64,000 bases of DNA from Acetivibrio alkalicellulosi. Lineage in GTDB: Bacteria > Bacillota > Clostridia > Acetivibrionales > Acetivibrionaceae. The notes beneath the pieces were generated by a model. That model ran no database searches and was not told where the DNA came from. It saw nothing but the letters and a program-made list of their open reading frames with translations. Position 1 is the first letter of the stretch. Each line of letters begins with the position of its first letter. Shown one piece after another: positions 26,102-35,179 of the stretch. Location: NCBI GenBank assembly GCA_008125075.1, contig VLTH01000002.1, positions 831,688 to 895,687 of the forward strand, in the 5' to 3' direction. A program made the translations under genes and the position numbers.

Positions 26102-27142
26102 TCAAAGATATAATCCGCAATTTACTAACCCCATATTTTCAGGAAGTCCACACATTATGTTAAGATCTTGTATTGCCTGGCCTGATGCTCCTTTTCCTAG
26201 ATTATCTATAGCTGACAATACAATGACTCTGTTTAATCGTTTATCTACAACTATACCAACATCGACGTAATTTGATCCAGCTACATATTTAGTCTCAGGT
26301 AATTTGCCTTCATCCATAATTCTAACAAAAAAATCATTTTTATAATAGTCCTTATACATGTCAATAAGTTCTAATGTTGATTTCTCAAGGTTAAGATTGG
26401 CATATATAGTACACAGCATCCCTCTCTTCATTGGTACAAGATGGGGAGTGAAAGATATCATTATATCTTCATTTGCAAGTAGAGACAATTCCTGTTCAAT
26501 TTCCGAGGTGTGTCTGTGATTTGACACTTTGTATGCCTTGAAATTTTCATTGCATTCGCTAAATTGACAGGATAGGTCGGTAGTTCTTCCAGCGCCTGTA
26601 GTTCCTGATGCAGCATCAATTATAATACTCTTTGTATCAATAAGCTTATTTTCTAATAATGGTGCAATTCCTATGATGGAACATGTAGGATAGCATCCAG
26701 GATTCCCGACTATTTTTGCATTTTTAATTTTTTCCCTATGAAACTCAGGAAGCCCATAGACAGACATGTCTAATAAATGGGGCATGCCATGTTTGATGTT
26801 GTACCATTTTTCATATACTTCTATTGATCTATATCTAAAGTCACCACTATGATCTATAACTCTTTTTTTTCTTTCAATAAGCTTTGGTATAACTTCTTTT
26901 GATACCCCATGTGGTAGTGCTGTTATAAAAATATCTGCTTTTTCTGAAATTTTTTCTATATCAAGTTGGTCGCATTCCATGTCAAAGATATTTTTTAAAT
27001 TGGGATAAACATCAGATATTTTCTGCCCTGCAAAACTATGTGAAACTACGGTGCTAATATTAATTTCAGGATGATTCTGAAGAAGTCTAACTATTTCTAT
27101 ACCTACATAGCCGGTAGCTCCAATAATACCTAAATTTATCAT
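26102..27142 (-). CDS. argC: N-acetyl-gamma-glutamyl-phosphate reductase
   Basis: The 346-residue enzyme reduces N-acetylglutamyl phosphate to the semialdehyde with NADPH. The N-terminal GIIGATGYVGIEIVRLL is the nucleotide-binding motif, VGNPGCYPT holds the catalytic cysteine, and SNHRHTSEIEQEL and DNLGKGASGQAIQ are family signatures. GAGGAGG precedes the ATG. It opens the argC-argB unit. Its leader carries an ArgR-like box and a 9-bp stem hairpin. Confidence 0.96.
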   Translation of the reverse strand: MINLGIIGATGYVGIEIVRLLQNHPEINISTVVSHSFAGQKISDVYPNLKNIFDMECDQLDIEKISEKADIFITALPHGVSKEVIPKLIERKKRVIDHSGDFRYRSIEVYEKWYNIKHGMPHLLDMSVYGLPEFHREKIKNAKIVGNPGCYPTCSIIGIAPLLENKLIDTKSIIIDAASGTTGAGRTTDLSCQFSECNENFKAYKVSNHRHTSEIEQELSLLANEDIMISFTPHLVPMKRGMLCTIYANLNLEKSTLELIDMYKDYYKNDFFVRIMDEGKLPETKYVAGSNYVDVGIVVDKRLNRVIVLSAIDNLGKGASGQAIQDLNIMCGLPENMGLVNCGLYL

Positions 27143-27198
27143 TTGTTTTACCTCCTCTAAAACTTTTAGAAAATTCGTTTAGGCATCGTTTAAAAATA

Positions 27199-27240
27199 AC
27201 TTCCTCTAAGTTTTCACTTCCAACGCGAAAAAGAGGAAGT
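27199..27240 (-). promoter_or_regulatory. Hairpin in the argC leader
   Basis: ACTTCCTCT at 27199-27207 pairs with AGAGGAAGT at 27232-27240, and inner TTTTC/GAAAA can extend the stem. It lies 57-98 bases before the argC start on the minus strand. It could be an attenuator, an mRNA-stability hairpin or a repeat; there is no clear T-run. Confidence 0.35.
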
Positions 27241-27313
27241 AATTCTTTAGCCGAGCCTTAGATCGTAACATTGTATGATCATTAAAAATGTCGACCTTAT
27301 AATTATACATATT

Positions 27314-27331
27314 AATGCATAAAAATTCAAT
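27314..27331 (-). promoter_or_regulatory. ArgR-like operator upstream of argC
   Basis: AATGCATAAAAATTCAAT is close to the Bacillus ARG-box consensus CATGAATAAAAATKCAAK and nearly the same as the box before argD. It lies about 170 bases upstream of argC. Confidence 0.6.
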
Positions 27332-27439
27332 GGTGTTTTGTGCTTTTTTACCTTGTACTTTCTACATGGGGGTTCATTTATGCAAAGTTACTAAATACAT
27401 AATTTTTTTTTGTTAAAAAGTATACTAGCAGTGGTTTGG

Positions 27440-27468
27440 TTGACATGTTATATTAGTATTAATAACAT
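27440..27468 (+). promoter_or_regulatory. Probable promoter of the sugar-importer ATPase gene
   Basis: TTGACA at 27440-27445 and TAACAT at 27463-27468 are 17 bases apart, 27 bases before the start codon. The -35 box is perfect and the -10 box is weak. Confidence 0.5.
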
Positions 27469-27494
27469 TGTTCGAAAATTTAGGAGGGAAAAAA

Positions 27495-28607
27495 ATGGCA
27501 AGTGTTAAGCTGAAAAACATATTCAAAAGGTATCCAGGTGGGGTTACAGCAGTAAATGACTTTAATTTAGATATCGAAGATAAAGAGTTTATTATTCTGG
27601 TTGGTCCTTCAGGGTGTGGTAAAACAACTACACTTAGAATGGTTGCAGGTCTCGAAGAAATATCTGAAGGAGAATTGTACATAGGGGACAAACTGGTAAA
27701 TGATGTTGCACCTAAGGACAGAGATATAGCAATGGTATTCCAAAACTACGCATTATATCCTCATATGACGGTATTTGACAATATGGCTTTTGGTTTGAAA
27801 CTAAGGAAAATGCCTAAAGATGAAATAAAGAGAAGGGTTTTAGAAGCTGCTAAGATTCTTGATATTGAACATCTTCTTGAAAGAAAACCTAAGGCATTAT
27901 CAGGTGGTCAAAGACAGAGGGTTGCATTAGGTCGTGCAATAGTACGTGAACCTAAAGTATTCTTGATGGATGAGCCTTTATCAAATCTTGATGCAAAGTT
28001 AAGGGTACAGATGAGAACTGAAATAAGTAAATTGCATAATAAACTTCAAACTACTGTTATATACGTTACTCATGACCAGACAGAGGCCTTGACTATGGGT
28101 ACTAGAATTGTTGTTATGAAAGATGGATATATTCAGCAGGTTGATACGCCAACAAACCTATATGAGCGTCCAAATAACATGTTTGTAGCTGGTTTTATTG
28201 GAAGTCCTCAAATGAATTTTATCAATGTAAAAGTAGATAAGAGTGGAGATGGAATTCACTTAATTTTTGGTAAAAACAGTATAAAACTACCAGAAGGAAA
28301 AACCAAAAAACTTGAATCTAGCGAATATGTTGGAAAAGAAGTTGTTATGGGAATAAGACCTGAAAATCTTCATGATGAAGCTGTATTTTTAGAATCAATG
28401 TCTGATAGTACAGTAAATGCAAGAGTTGAAGTTGTTGAAATGCTTGGTTCAGAAACATTACTATATGTTATAATAGAAGATGTTGATTTTGTTGCTAGGG
28501 TTAACCCAAGGACAAAGGCAAAAGTTGGTGATTTAATAAAACTTGCTTTTGATACAAACAAAGTTCATCTTTTTGATAAGGAAACAGAAAAGACAATACT
28601 TAATTAA
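27495..28607 (+). CDS. Sugar ABC importer ATPase (MsmX/UgpC type)
   Basis: The 370-residue ATPase has Walker A GPSGCGKTT, Q-loop VFQNYALYPHMT, signature LSGGQRQRVALGRAI, Walker B VFLMDEPLSNLD and H-loop THDQTEA. The C-terminal third is the TOBE/regulatory domain of the MalK/UgpC group. TAGGAGGG precedes the ATG at 27495. No binding protein or permease is nearby, which is the pattern of a shared ATPase (MsmX-like) that powers several oligosaccharide importers. In a cellulose user it could energise cellodextrin uptake for the phosphorylases at 5-10 kb; that link is inference. Confidence 0.93.
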   Translation: MASVKLKNIFKRYPGGVTAVNDFNLDIEDKEFIILVGPSGCGKTTTLRMVAGLEEISEGELYIGDKLVNDVAPKDRDIAMVFQNYALYPHMTVFDNMAFGLKLRKMPKDEIKRRVLEAAKILDIEHLLERKPKALSGGQRQRVALGRAIVREPKVFLMDEPLSNLDAKLRVQMRTEISKLHNKLQTTVIYVTHDQTEALTMGTRIVVMKDGYIQQVDTPTNLYERPNNMFVAGFIGSPQMNFINVKVDKSGDGIHLIFGKNSIKLPEGKTKKLESSEYVGKEVVMGIRPENLHDEAVFLESMSDSTVNARVEVVEMLGSETLLYVIIEDVDFVARVNPRTKAKVGDLIKLAFDTNKVHLFDKETEKTILN

Positions 28608-28631
28608 TATTTATAAATTATAAAATGACAA

Positions 28632-28663
28632 AAAAAGGGAAACCTAAGGGCTTTCCCTTTTTG
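28632..28663 (+). terminator. Intrinsic terminator after the ATPase gene
   Basis: AAAAAGGGAAA at 28632-28642 pairs with TTTCCCTTTTT at 28652-28662 and is followed by a long T-rich run. It lies 24 bases after the stop codon. Confidence 0.85.
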
Positions 28664-28727
28664 TTTTTTTATGTATATAATATATTGTGATGTTTTTTTG
28701 TTATCTAGAAGTAAGGGGGATACTAAA

Positions 28728-29819
28728 TTGTCAGATAAGCTATATCAAAATTTTGTTAACCAAATTACAGACATTGTTGGCGAAGAGTTTGGAATTACAG
28801 ATAGTACAGGGATTATATTAGCTTGTTCTAATGAGAAAAAAGTTGGTATGAAAAATCAAATAATTTCCCAGATACTAGAACAAGAACAGGAAGAAGAATA
28901 CGTAACATTTGAAGGACAATGTTTTCAAAAGGTCTATGTGAAAGAAAAATTAGAATTTATAATATTTATAAATTCTTGTAATCAGGATAATGAAAAAATT
29001 CTTGCTCTTATTTCTATGAATTTAAAAAATTTAAAACTATTCTATGAAGAGAAATATGATAAAATTAATTTTATTAAAAATATTATTAGAGATAACATTT
29101 TACCTGGAGATATAACATTAAAAGCAAAGGAACTTAGATTTCCTAATAATGTATTTAGAATTGTGTTTTTAATACAGACAGTAAAAACAAGAGACATATA
29201 TGCCTATGAAATAGTAGAAGGATTATTTCCAAACAGAAATAAGGACTTTATTGTAATACTTGATGATGAGACTACAGTTTTAATTAAGGAACTAAAAACA
29301 CAGGATAATTTTGAGGAAATAGAAAATATATCTCAAGTAATAGTAGATACATTGTCTACAGAAGCTATGATAAAGGCGAAAATTGGAATCGGTACAGTAG
29401 TTGATAGCTTAAGAGATTTAGCTAAATCTTTTAAAGAAGCCCAAATGGCTTTGCAGATTGGTGAAATATTTGATAGTGAAAAATCAGTAGTAAACTATAA
29501 TAAATTAGGGATAGGAAGACTTATCTATCAATTACCAACAACACTTTGTAAGCTTTTTTTAGATGAAGTATTTCAAAAAGGAGCATATGAGACTTTAGAT
29601 ACAGAAACCATGCATACAATACAGAAGTTTTTTGAAAATAATTTAAATATCAGCGAAACATCAAGACAACTATATATTCATAGAAATACGTTAGTTTATA
29701 GATTGGAAAAAATTCAAAAAAGCACAGGCCTAGATGTTAAATTATTTGATGATGCAATAATTTTCAAAGTAGCCGTTTTAGTAAAAAAATATCTTGATAA
29801 TCAGATACTTGAATATTAA
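28728..29819 (+). CDS. CdaR/PucR-type transcriptional regulator
   Basis: The 363-residue protein has an N-terminal part like the CdaR sugar-diacid-recognition domain (EEFGITDSTGIILACSN), a central degenerate GGDEF-like domain (IKAKIGIGTVVDSLRDLAKSFKEAQMAL) and a C-terminal PucR/CdaR helix-turn-helix (FFENNLNISETSRQLYIHRNTLVYRLEKIQ). It probably regulates uptake or use of a carbon source. The TTG at 28728 follows AAGGGGG by eight bases and starts the family-like LSDKLYQNFV; the frame is open further upstream but without a site. It follows the sugar ATPase gene after a terminator. Confidence 0.85.
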   Translation: MSDKLYQNFVNQITDIVGEEFGITDSTGIILACSNEKKVGMKNQIISQILEQEQEEEYVTFEGQCFQKVYVKEKLEFIIFINSCNQDNEKILALISMNLKNLKLFYEEKYDKINFIKNIIRDNILPGDITLKAKELRFPNNVFRIVFLIQTVKTRDIYAYEIVEGLFPNRNKDFIVILDDETTVLIKELKTQDNFEEIENISQVIVDTLSTEAMIKAKIGIGTVVDSLRDLAKSFKEAQMALQIGEIFDSEKSVVNYNKLGIGRLIYQLPTTLCKLFLDEVFQKGAYETLDTETMHTIQKFFENNLNISETSRQLYIHRNTLVYRLEKIQKSTGLDVKLFDDAIIFKVAVLVKKYLDNQILEY

Positions 29820-29853
29820 TTTGCAAAACTTTACTAATACATCCGAGGATTAG

Positions 29854-30052
29854 GGGTGCATGTAACAAATGTGAAGAAAGATATTCCAGAAACTAAAGTT
29901 TCGCAGTTTAGAGCCTGTAAATACTCCTCGGGGTCGAGCAAAACTCGCTTCGCTCAAACAATGCTCTCCCTTTCCTCGTCGCATTAACAGGCTCTACTAC
30001 TTGCTTCACAATGTTTCTTCCATATTTTTCTTCAATTAAATATTATGCACCC
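29854..30052. mobile_element. MITE-like element, copy 1
   Basis: The 199-bp element begins GGGTGCATG and ends ATGCACCC, with imperfect terminal inverted repeats of about 40 bases. An inner pair GAGCCTGT and ACAGGCTC lets the whole element fold into one long hairpin. GAGGATT is present on both sides, consistent with a decayed 9-bp target-site duplication. It is about 80% alike to 34829-35029 by eye. It encodes nothing. Confidence 0.8.
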
Positions 30053-30179
30053 GAGGATTCATTATAACTTGATATCACTTGGGTTTTAAGTTAAAATAAA
30101 GATTAAAAAGAGGATTTAATATCTGTTTGTAGAATATAATATAGTGTTTAGATTATTGACTTATTGTGGGAGGGCGACA

Positions 30180-30887
30180 GTGGTAGAATTTCGAAAGGTG
30201 TCTAAAAAATATGCCAATGGAACATTGGCGCTTAATAAAATAGATCTTCATATAAATAAAGGTGAATTTGCTTTTGTTGTAGGTCCTAGTGGTTCTGGAA
30301 AGTCTACTTTAGTGAAACTTGTTTTGAAAGAAGAAAATCCTACTGAGGGAGAAGTTTATGTAAATGGATATGATATTTCTTCTTTGAAGAGAAGGGAAGT
30401 ACCTTATTTAAGGAGGAGTATTGGGATAGTATTTCAAGATTTTAGGCTACTACCTAATAAAACTGTATATGAAAATGTTGAATTTGCAATGCAAATTACA
30501 GAGTCACTTCCTAAAGAAATCAGAAGGCAGGTTCCAATGTCTTTAGGTTTAGTTGGACTAAGTAAAAAAGCAGATGCCTATCCAAACCAACTCTCAGGAG
30601 GAGAACAGCAAAGGGTTGCATTAGCAAGAGCTTTAGTAAACAATCCTTCTTTATTAATTGCAGATGAGCCTACAGGAAACCTTGATCCTGAAACATCTTG
30701 GGAAATAATGAAGCTCATGACTGAAATTAATTATAGGGGAACAACTGTTATTGTAGCAACTCATGAAAAAAGTATAGTGAACTCAATGAAAAAAAGAGTA
30801 ATTGCTATTGACAAGGGTCAAATCATAAGAGATGAGGAGAAAGGACAGTACGAAAATGAAGTTAAGAACAGCCAAATATATAGTTAA
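30180..30887 (+). CDS. ftsE: Cell-division ATP-binding protein FtsE
   Basis: This 235-residue ABC ATPase pairs with FtsX to control peptidoglycan hydrolysis at division or elongation sites. Walker A GPSGSGKST, Q-loop VFQDFRLLPNKTVYENV, signature LSGGEQQRVALARAL and Walker B LLIADEPTGNLDPET are intact and typical of FtsE. The GTG at 30180 follows GGGAGG by six bases. It overlaps ftsX by 32 bases and lies upstream of an M23 hydrolase gene and ctpA, the standard clostridial order. Confidence 0.95.
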   Translation: MVEFRKVSKKYANGTLALNKIDLHINKGEFAFVVGPSGSGKSTLVKLVLKEENPTEGEVYVNGYDISSLKRREVPYLRRSIGIVFQDFRLLPNKTVYENVEFAMQITESLPKEIRRQVPMSLGLVGLSKKADAYPNQLSGGEQQRVALARALVNNPSLLIADEPTGNLDPETSWEIMKLMTEINYRGTTVIVATHEKSIVNSMKKRVIAIDKGQIIRDEEKGQYENEVKNSQIYS

Positions 30888-31743
30888 AGAAGGGTTTGTC
30901 AATACCTATAGAAATATATTAATGTCTTTTGCTTCAATAGTTGTAGTTGGTGCTTCGTTACTTGTATTTGGCGTATTTTGGGCTATAATGGCCAATATCA
31001 ATTATAATACAAGGATATTTACAGAACAACCTGAGATGGAGGTTTTTTGCAACCCTGAACTTGATGATGCCCAGATTACTACTATAGAATGGCTTATTAT
31101 GTCAGATGATAGGATATCTGAATATACTATCATATCAAAAGAAGAGGCACTTGAGAGAGCAAAGGAAATGCTTGGAGATGATAAGTCTGTATTAGAGGGA
31201 TTTGAAGGAGAAGATATACTGCCTGTATCATTCATAATTAAGCTGGATAATCCTGGAAATTCAAAAGATGTTGTAGATAAACTAAGTGTATTTCCAGGCG
31301 TTGATAACGTGAGATATTCTCAAGAAACAATAGACTTAATTAGTAAGCTTGTTCGATGGATAAGGGCAGGATCTGGAATGCTAATTTTAATGCTATTAGT
31401 AATATCAATTGTTATTATAGCTAATACCATAAAGTTGACAGTGTTTTCAAGGAGAAAAGAAATTAATATTATGAAGTTCATCGGGGCAACAGATTGGTTT
31501 ATTCGCTTGCCATTTATTGTTGAAGGTGTTATTATAGGTTTGGTAGGTGCACTCATTAGCTTTGGTGTAATTAATCTTATTTATACTGAAGTTTCAGGCA
31601 GAATCATTAATAGTGTGTACTTTTTGAAAGTACTTGAAGGAAAAGAGATTTATTCAGATTTAATTTTAAGTATATCATTAATTGGTGTGCTTGTGGGAGC
31701 TTTAGGAAGTACAGTTTCAATACGAAAACATTTACGTGTTTAA
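30856..31743 (+). CDS. ftsX: Cell-division membrane protein FtsX
   Basis: The 295-residue permease-like protein has four membrane segments: one near residues 20-45, then a large extracytoplasmic loop, and three in the C-terminal half (MLILMLLVISIVIIANTIK; FIVEGVIIGLVGALISFGV; ILSISLIGVLVGALGS). RRKEINIMKFIGATDWFIRLPF is the cytosolic FtsX signature. ATG 30856 gives MKLRTAKYIVKEGF, the usual start, with AAGGA ten bases before; ATG 30832 is in frame but atypical. It does not bind ATP itself and works with FtsE and probably the M23 hydrolase encoded next. Confidence 0.93.
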   Translation: MKLRTAKYIVKEGFVNTYRNILMSFASIVVVGASLLVFGVFWAIMANINYNTRIFTEQPEMEVFCNPELDDAQITTIEWLIMSDDRISEYTIISKEEALERAKEMLGDDKSVLEGFEGEDILPVSFIIKLDNPGNSKDVVDKLSVFPGVDNVRYSQETIDLISKLVRWIRAGSGMLILMLLVISIVIIANTIKLTVFSRRKEINIMKFIGATDWFIRLPFIVEGVIIGLVGALISFGVINLIYTEVSGRIINSVYFLKVLEGKEIYSDLILSISLIGVLVGALGSTVSIRKHLRV

Positions 31744-31762
31744 TGTAAATATGTATTGAAAG

Positions 31763-31876
31763 CCATATGGCAGCGGAAGCTGCAATCAAAGTAGTAAGTT
31801 CCGATGCGACAAACAGAGGAACTATATCTTCAAAAAGCTTGCTAAAAAAGCAAACTTTTTGAGAAGAATAGTATAT
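31763..31876 (+). repeat. Dispersed hairpin repeat (family R), copy 1
   Basis: This 114-bp block matches the minus strand of 2921-3033 nearly base for base and its last 55 bases match 35945-36000. It contains AAAGCTTGC/GCAAACTTT and AGCGGAAGCTGC pairing segments. It lies between ftsX and the hydrolase gene, ending 13 bases before the GGGAGG site of the latter, so it is likely transcribed in the operon. Confidence 0.75.
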
Positions 31877-31902
31877 GAAACTATTTCAGGGAGGTAAAAC
31901 CG

Positions 31903-33027
31903 GTGAAAAAAGCAGTACTACTTGGCTTGTTAGTATCAATGATTTTAATGGTGATAATTCCTGTTTACAGTAGCAACCTTGTGACTACTCAAAACCAATT
32001 AAATAATGTTGACAGTCAGATAAACAGCATAAATTCACAAAGAAGAACTGAGCAGCAAAGACTAAATACAGTAAGAAATGAAAGGCAGTATTTACAAAAT
32101 CAGCAGGAGAGGGCAAATAGAGAATATAATGAACTTCTTCAAAAGGTAGATGAGTTAAATCATTCAATTAAAGACCTAGATGAAACCATAAAACATACTG
32201 AAGAAGATTACAATAAAAAAAGAGATCAATTTAAGCTAAGACTTAGAGTTATGTATCAAAATTCTAATTTTACATATCTTGATACTTTGGCACAATCAAA
32301 AAATCTTATAGATTTTTTAGGAAGGCTTCAACTTGTTTCAGCTATAAGTAAGAGAGATAAACAACTTGTAAAAAGTATTCAGGATGCAAAAAAAGATTTA
32401 GAATTTAAAAAAGAACTTGTTGTTAATGAAAAAGATGAATATGAGGGAAAAGCATCTGAGGCCTTAAGTAATTTAAATACAATAAAGATGACTTCTCAAG
32501 ATTTGGAAGTTCAGATTAGAAGTATTAGTTCTAAAATAAGCAACTTAGAGAGGCAGGAAAATGAACTAATCAGGAAGTCTAGGGAATTAGAGAACCAGAT
32601 AAGAAATTTACAAAGAAGTGCATCATATGCTGGAGGAACAATGGTTTGGCCTGTGCCAAGTTCTACTAGAGTTACATCCCATTTTGGTAACAGACTTCAT
32701 CCAATTCTCAAAACGTATAGAATGCATACAGGGATAGATATACCTGCAAATACAGGAGCTTCAATAGTAGCAGCTAATGATGGAACTGTAATAATGTCAG
32801 GATGGCAAGGAGGCTATGGATATACAGTTGTTATTGACCATGGAGGAGGAATTACTACATTGTATGCTCATTGTAGCCAATTGCTAGTTAGTAGTGGTAA
32901 AGCTGTAAAAGCTGGAGATACAATAGCTAAAATAGGAAGTACTGGTTTGTCAACTGGCCCTCATTTACACTTTGAAGTAAGAAACAATGGTACACCTGTT
33001 AATCCGTTGGAATACGTTAGGCAGTAA
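31903..33027 (+). CDS. M23 murein hydrolase with coiled coil (EnvC-like FtsEX partner)
   Basis: The 374-residue exported protein has a signal peptide ([23 protein letters not shown]), a long coiled coil (residues about 25-245, heptads rich in Q, N, E, L) and a C-terminal M23 peptidase domain. Zinc ligands are present: [14 protein letters not shown] and GPHLHFEVR, so the enzyme should be active. Coiled-coil M23 proteins next to ftsEX are activated by FtsX at the membrane. The start is GTG 31903, seven bases after GGGAGGT. It is the third gene of the ftsEX cluster. Confidence 0.9.
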   Translation: MKKAVLLGLLVSMILMVIIPVYSSNLVTTQNQLNNVDSQINSINSQRRTEQQRLNTVRNERQYLQNQQERANREYNELLQKVDELNHSIKDLDETIKHTEEDYNKKRDQFKLRLRVMYQNSNFTYLDTLAQSKNLIDFLGRLQLVSAISKRDKQLVKSIQDAKKDLEFKKELVVNEKDEYEGKASEALSNLNTIKMTSQDLEVQIRSISSKISNLERQENELIRKSRELENQIRNLQRSASYAGGTMVWPVPSSTRVTSHFGNRLHPILKTYRMHTGIDIPANTGASIVAANDGTVIMSGWQGGYGYTVVIDHGGGITTLYAHCSQLLVSSGKAVKAGDTIAKIGSTGLSTGPHLHFEVRNNGTPVNPLEYVRQ

Positions 33028-33082
33028 ATAAAAAGCTCAGGGCATGAAACCCAGTTTATTTTATACCCAAAATACCAATAAA

Positions 33083-33110
33083 AGCAAGCCCGGATTTTCC
33101 GGGTTTTGCT
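33083..33110 (+). terminator. Intrinsic terminator after the M23 gene
   Basis: AGCAAGCCCGG pairs with CCGGGTTTTGCT around an ATTTT loop, with the T-rich right arm. It ends the ftsE-ftsX-M23 unit, so ctpA probably has its own promoter. Confidence 0.75.
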
Positions 33111-33176
33111 ATATTATTTCAAAAACACGCATAGAATAGTATAACAATCAAATTGATGGGGGGAGAATGATAAGCT

Positions 33177-34484
33177 TTGAATAATAATAATTTTTTTACA
33201 AGTAAATTTGTATCAGTAACAATTGCTGTTATTACTTCTGTTGCAATTACTGCATCTACTCTATTTATTTGGTATAATAATAATCCTAAATATATTATTA
33301 TACCTGTGCCACTAGATGAAGAACTGGTTGATGTATCTAATCATAAAGATATTGATCTTGATTATGCAATACTTTTTGATAAAGACAAGGTTGATTACGA
33401 GAATATAAGAAAGTATATAAGAGTGAGGAATATATTGAATAATTATTTCTATAAAGAAGTTGATGCTAATAAGCTTTTAGAGGGCTCTATTGTAGGAATG
33501 ACAAATTCTTTGGAAGATCCCTATACTGTGTACTTTACAAAAGAACAAATGGAACTGTTTCAAGAAAAGTCTCAAGGTAGCTATGTAGGCATAGGAGTAA
33601 GTGTTCAAATGGGTGATGATGGTATTTTGACTGTAATTCAGCCTTTTGAGGATTCACCAGCTATAAATGCAGGTATTAAGATGGGAGATAAGATCACCGA
33701 AGTTGATGGAGTAGATGTTACAACAATTGGTGATGATAGTTTAATTGTAAGTATGATAAAAGGTGCAGAAAACACAGATGTAGAAATAACTGTATTTAGG
33801 CCCATAGAAAATAGATTTATTGATTTTGTAATCACAAGAGAAAGAATAAAAATAGTTAATATAAAAAGTGAGATGTTTGGCAATATTGGATATATAAGAC
33901 TTTCTATGTTCGACAGTGAAATTGCTAAATATTTTGGAAGTTATCTCAATGAGTTTATAGGTAATGGTATGGAAGGTCTTATAATAGATGTAAGAGATAA
34001 TCCAGGTGGAGATTTTGATCAAGTTGCAGCAATTGCAAATCGATTGCTACCAAGAGGTCTTATAGTTTATACAGAGGACAGAGCAGGCAATAGAATTGAA
34101 AAGAAATCGGATAGTACTCAACTTGATATGCCAATAGCTGTGTTAATTAATGGATATAGTGCAAGTGCATCAGAGATTTTAGCAGGTGCCATAAAGGATC
34201 ATAATAAGGGGACACTTATTGGCACTAGAACTTTTGGAAAAGGTTTAGTACAGCAAGTCGTTAATCTTGATGGAGGAGCTGGATTAAAATTTACTATAGC
34301 AGAGTATTTTACTCCGGCAGGTATATCAATTCATGAGAAAGGAATAGAGCCACATATAGAAATTGATGTGGATGAGGACATGAAAAATCTACCAGTTTCA
34401 CAAATACCTTTTGAGGATGATGTGCAGTTAAGCAAAGCTATAGAAGTTATAAAAGAACAAATCTTAAAAAATGAAAACCACTAA
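33177..34484 (+). CDS. ctpA: S41 C-terminal processing peptidase with PDZ domain
   Basis: The 435-residue protein has an N-terminal membrane anchor or signal (VSVTIAVITSVAITASTLFIWY), a short helical part, a PDZ domain (residues about 140-220, GSYVGIGVSVQMGDDG to TVFRP) and an S41 serine-protease domain. The catalytic serine is in NGYSASASEILAGAI and the lysine in GTRTFGKGLVQ. It cleaves exported proteins near their C-termini; in Firmicutes such enzymes act in sporulation signalling or wall-enzyme turnover. Start is TTG 33177 with GGGGGGAG 12 bases upstream. An ATG at 33168 is out of frame. Confidence 0.92.
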   Translation: MNNNNFFTSKFVSVTIAVITSVAITASTLFIWYNNNPKYIIIPVPLDEELVDVSNHKDIDLDYAILFDKDKVDYENIRKYIRVRNILNNYFYKEVDANKLLEGSIVGMTNSLEDPYTVYFTKEQMELFQEKSQGSYVGIGVSVQMGDDGILTVIQPFEDSPAINAGIKMGDKITEVDGVDVTTIGDDSLIVSMIKGAENTDVEITVFRPIENRFIDFVITRERIKIVNIKSEMFGNIGYIRLSMFDSEIAKYFGSYLNEFIGNGMEGLIIDVRDNPGGDFDQVAAIANRLLPRGLIVYTEDRAGNRIEKKSDSTQLDMPIAVLINGYSASASEILAGAIKDHNKGTLIGTRTFGKGLVQQVVNLDGGAGLKFTIAEYFTPAGISIHEKGIEPHIEIDVDEDMKNLPVSQIPFEDDVQLSKAIEVIKEQILKNENH

Positions 34485-34493
34485 CCTTTATTT

Positions 34494-34543
34494 ATAGGCT
34501 TCAGATTTAAAATTGTATTTACAGTTTTAAATTTGAAGCTATA
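34494..34543 (+). terminator. Terminator hairpin after ctpA
   Basis: Bases 34494-34516 pair with 34521-34543 with few mismatches (GGCTTCAGATTTAAAATTGT against ACAGTTTTAAATTTGAAGC) and are followed by AAATTTT. It lies ten bases past the ctpA stop codon. Confidence 0.7.
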
Positions 34544-34635
34544 AATTTTACCAAAATAAAAGTTAAATTAAATCTAATATTTAGGACATATATTTATCTA
34601 TTTTTGTAAATAATACTTAATGGAGGTGGTTTTAC

Positions 34636-34821
34636 TTGGAAAGCATAGATGAAAAAATAAAATATGAAATAGTAATGGAGCTTGGATTATTTGACAAAGT
34701 AAAAAATCATGGATGGAAAAGTCTAACGGCTAAAGAGACTGGTCGTATTGGAGGGTTAATTACAAAAAGAAAAAAAACAATGAAAATAGACACAAATGAG
34801 CAAAAAAGTACATCAACATAA
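34636..34821 (+). CDS. Minor alpha/beta-type small acid-soluble spore protein
   Basis: The 61-residue protein contains KIKYEIVMELGLFDKVKNHG followed by LTAKETGRIGGLITKRKK, the two-part signature of alpha/beta-type SASPs, which coat spore DNA and protect it. It has the G-x-L-T-A/S-K/R-E-x-G core and the late GG before the basic tail. The start is TTG at 34636, six bases after GGAGGTGG. The protein is evidence that the host makes endospores. A sigma-G promoter would be expected upstream but was not identified with confidence. Confidence 0.8.
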   Translation: MESIDEKIKYEIVMELGLFDKVKNHGWKSLTAKETGRIGGLITKRKKTMKIDTNEQKSTST

Positions 34822-34828
34822 TGTTGCA

Positions 34829-35029
34829 GGGTGTGTATAACAAAAGTGAAGAAAAATATTCCAGAAACTTAAGTTGCGCAGTCTAGAGCCTGTAGATACT
34901 TCTCGTGGTCGAGCAAAACTCGCTAACGTTCAAACAATGATCTCCCTTTCCTCGGCACATTAACAGGCTCTAATACTTGCTTTACGATATTTCTTCCATA
35001 TTATTCTTTACTTAAAATAACATGCACCC
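34829..35029. mobile_element. MITE-like element, copy 2, with 9-bp target duplication
   Basis: This 201-bp element begins GGGTGTGTATAAC and ends ATGCACCC. It is flanked by a perfect 9-bp direct repeat AATGTTGCA at 34820-34828 and 35030-35038, the mark of transposition. Inner inverted repeats GAGCCTGT/ACAGGCTC are kept. It is related to copy 1 at 29854-30052. It landed just after the spore-protein gene, whose stop codon is 7 bases before the element. Confidence 0.87.
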
Positions 35030-35101
35030 AATGTTGCAAGAACTAGAATTTAAAAACGAAAAAAATTGATTAAATACTCTGAAGACTAAATTCTGGTTTT
35101 T

Positions 35102-35122
35102 GAATTCTTGCGGCTTTGCCGC
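35102..35122 (+). repeat. 21-bp repeat with GCGGC/GCCGC hairpin
   Basis: The 21 bases starting GAATTCTTGCGGC are identical to 56774-56794. The core GCGGC-TTT-GCCGC is a tight hairpin. In both places it lies in intergenic DNA next to other inverted repeats. Confidence 0.6.
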
Positions 35123-35179
35123 CTTATGTTTGGGTGAAAAAGTCTCTTAGTTTACTTAAGGGGTGAAGGAGGTTATTGT

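Noticed and set aside
27197-27246. Possible arginine riboswitch or T-box in the argC leader
   Set aside because: A simple hairpin only; no T-box sequence or specifier loop could be found, and ArgR boxes explain the control better.
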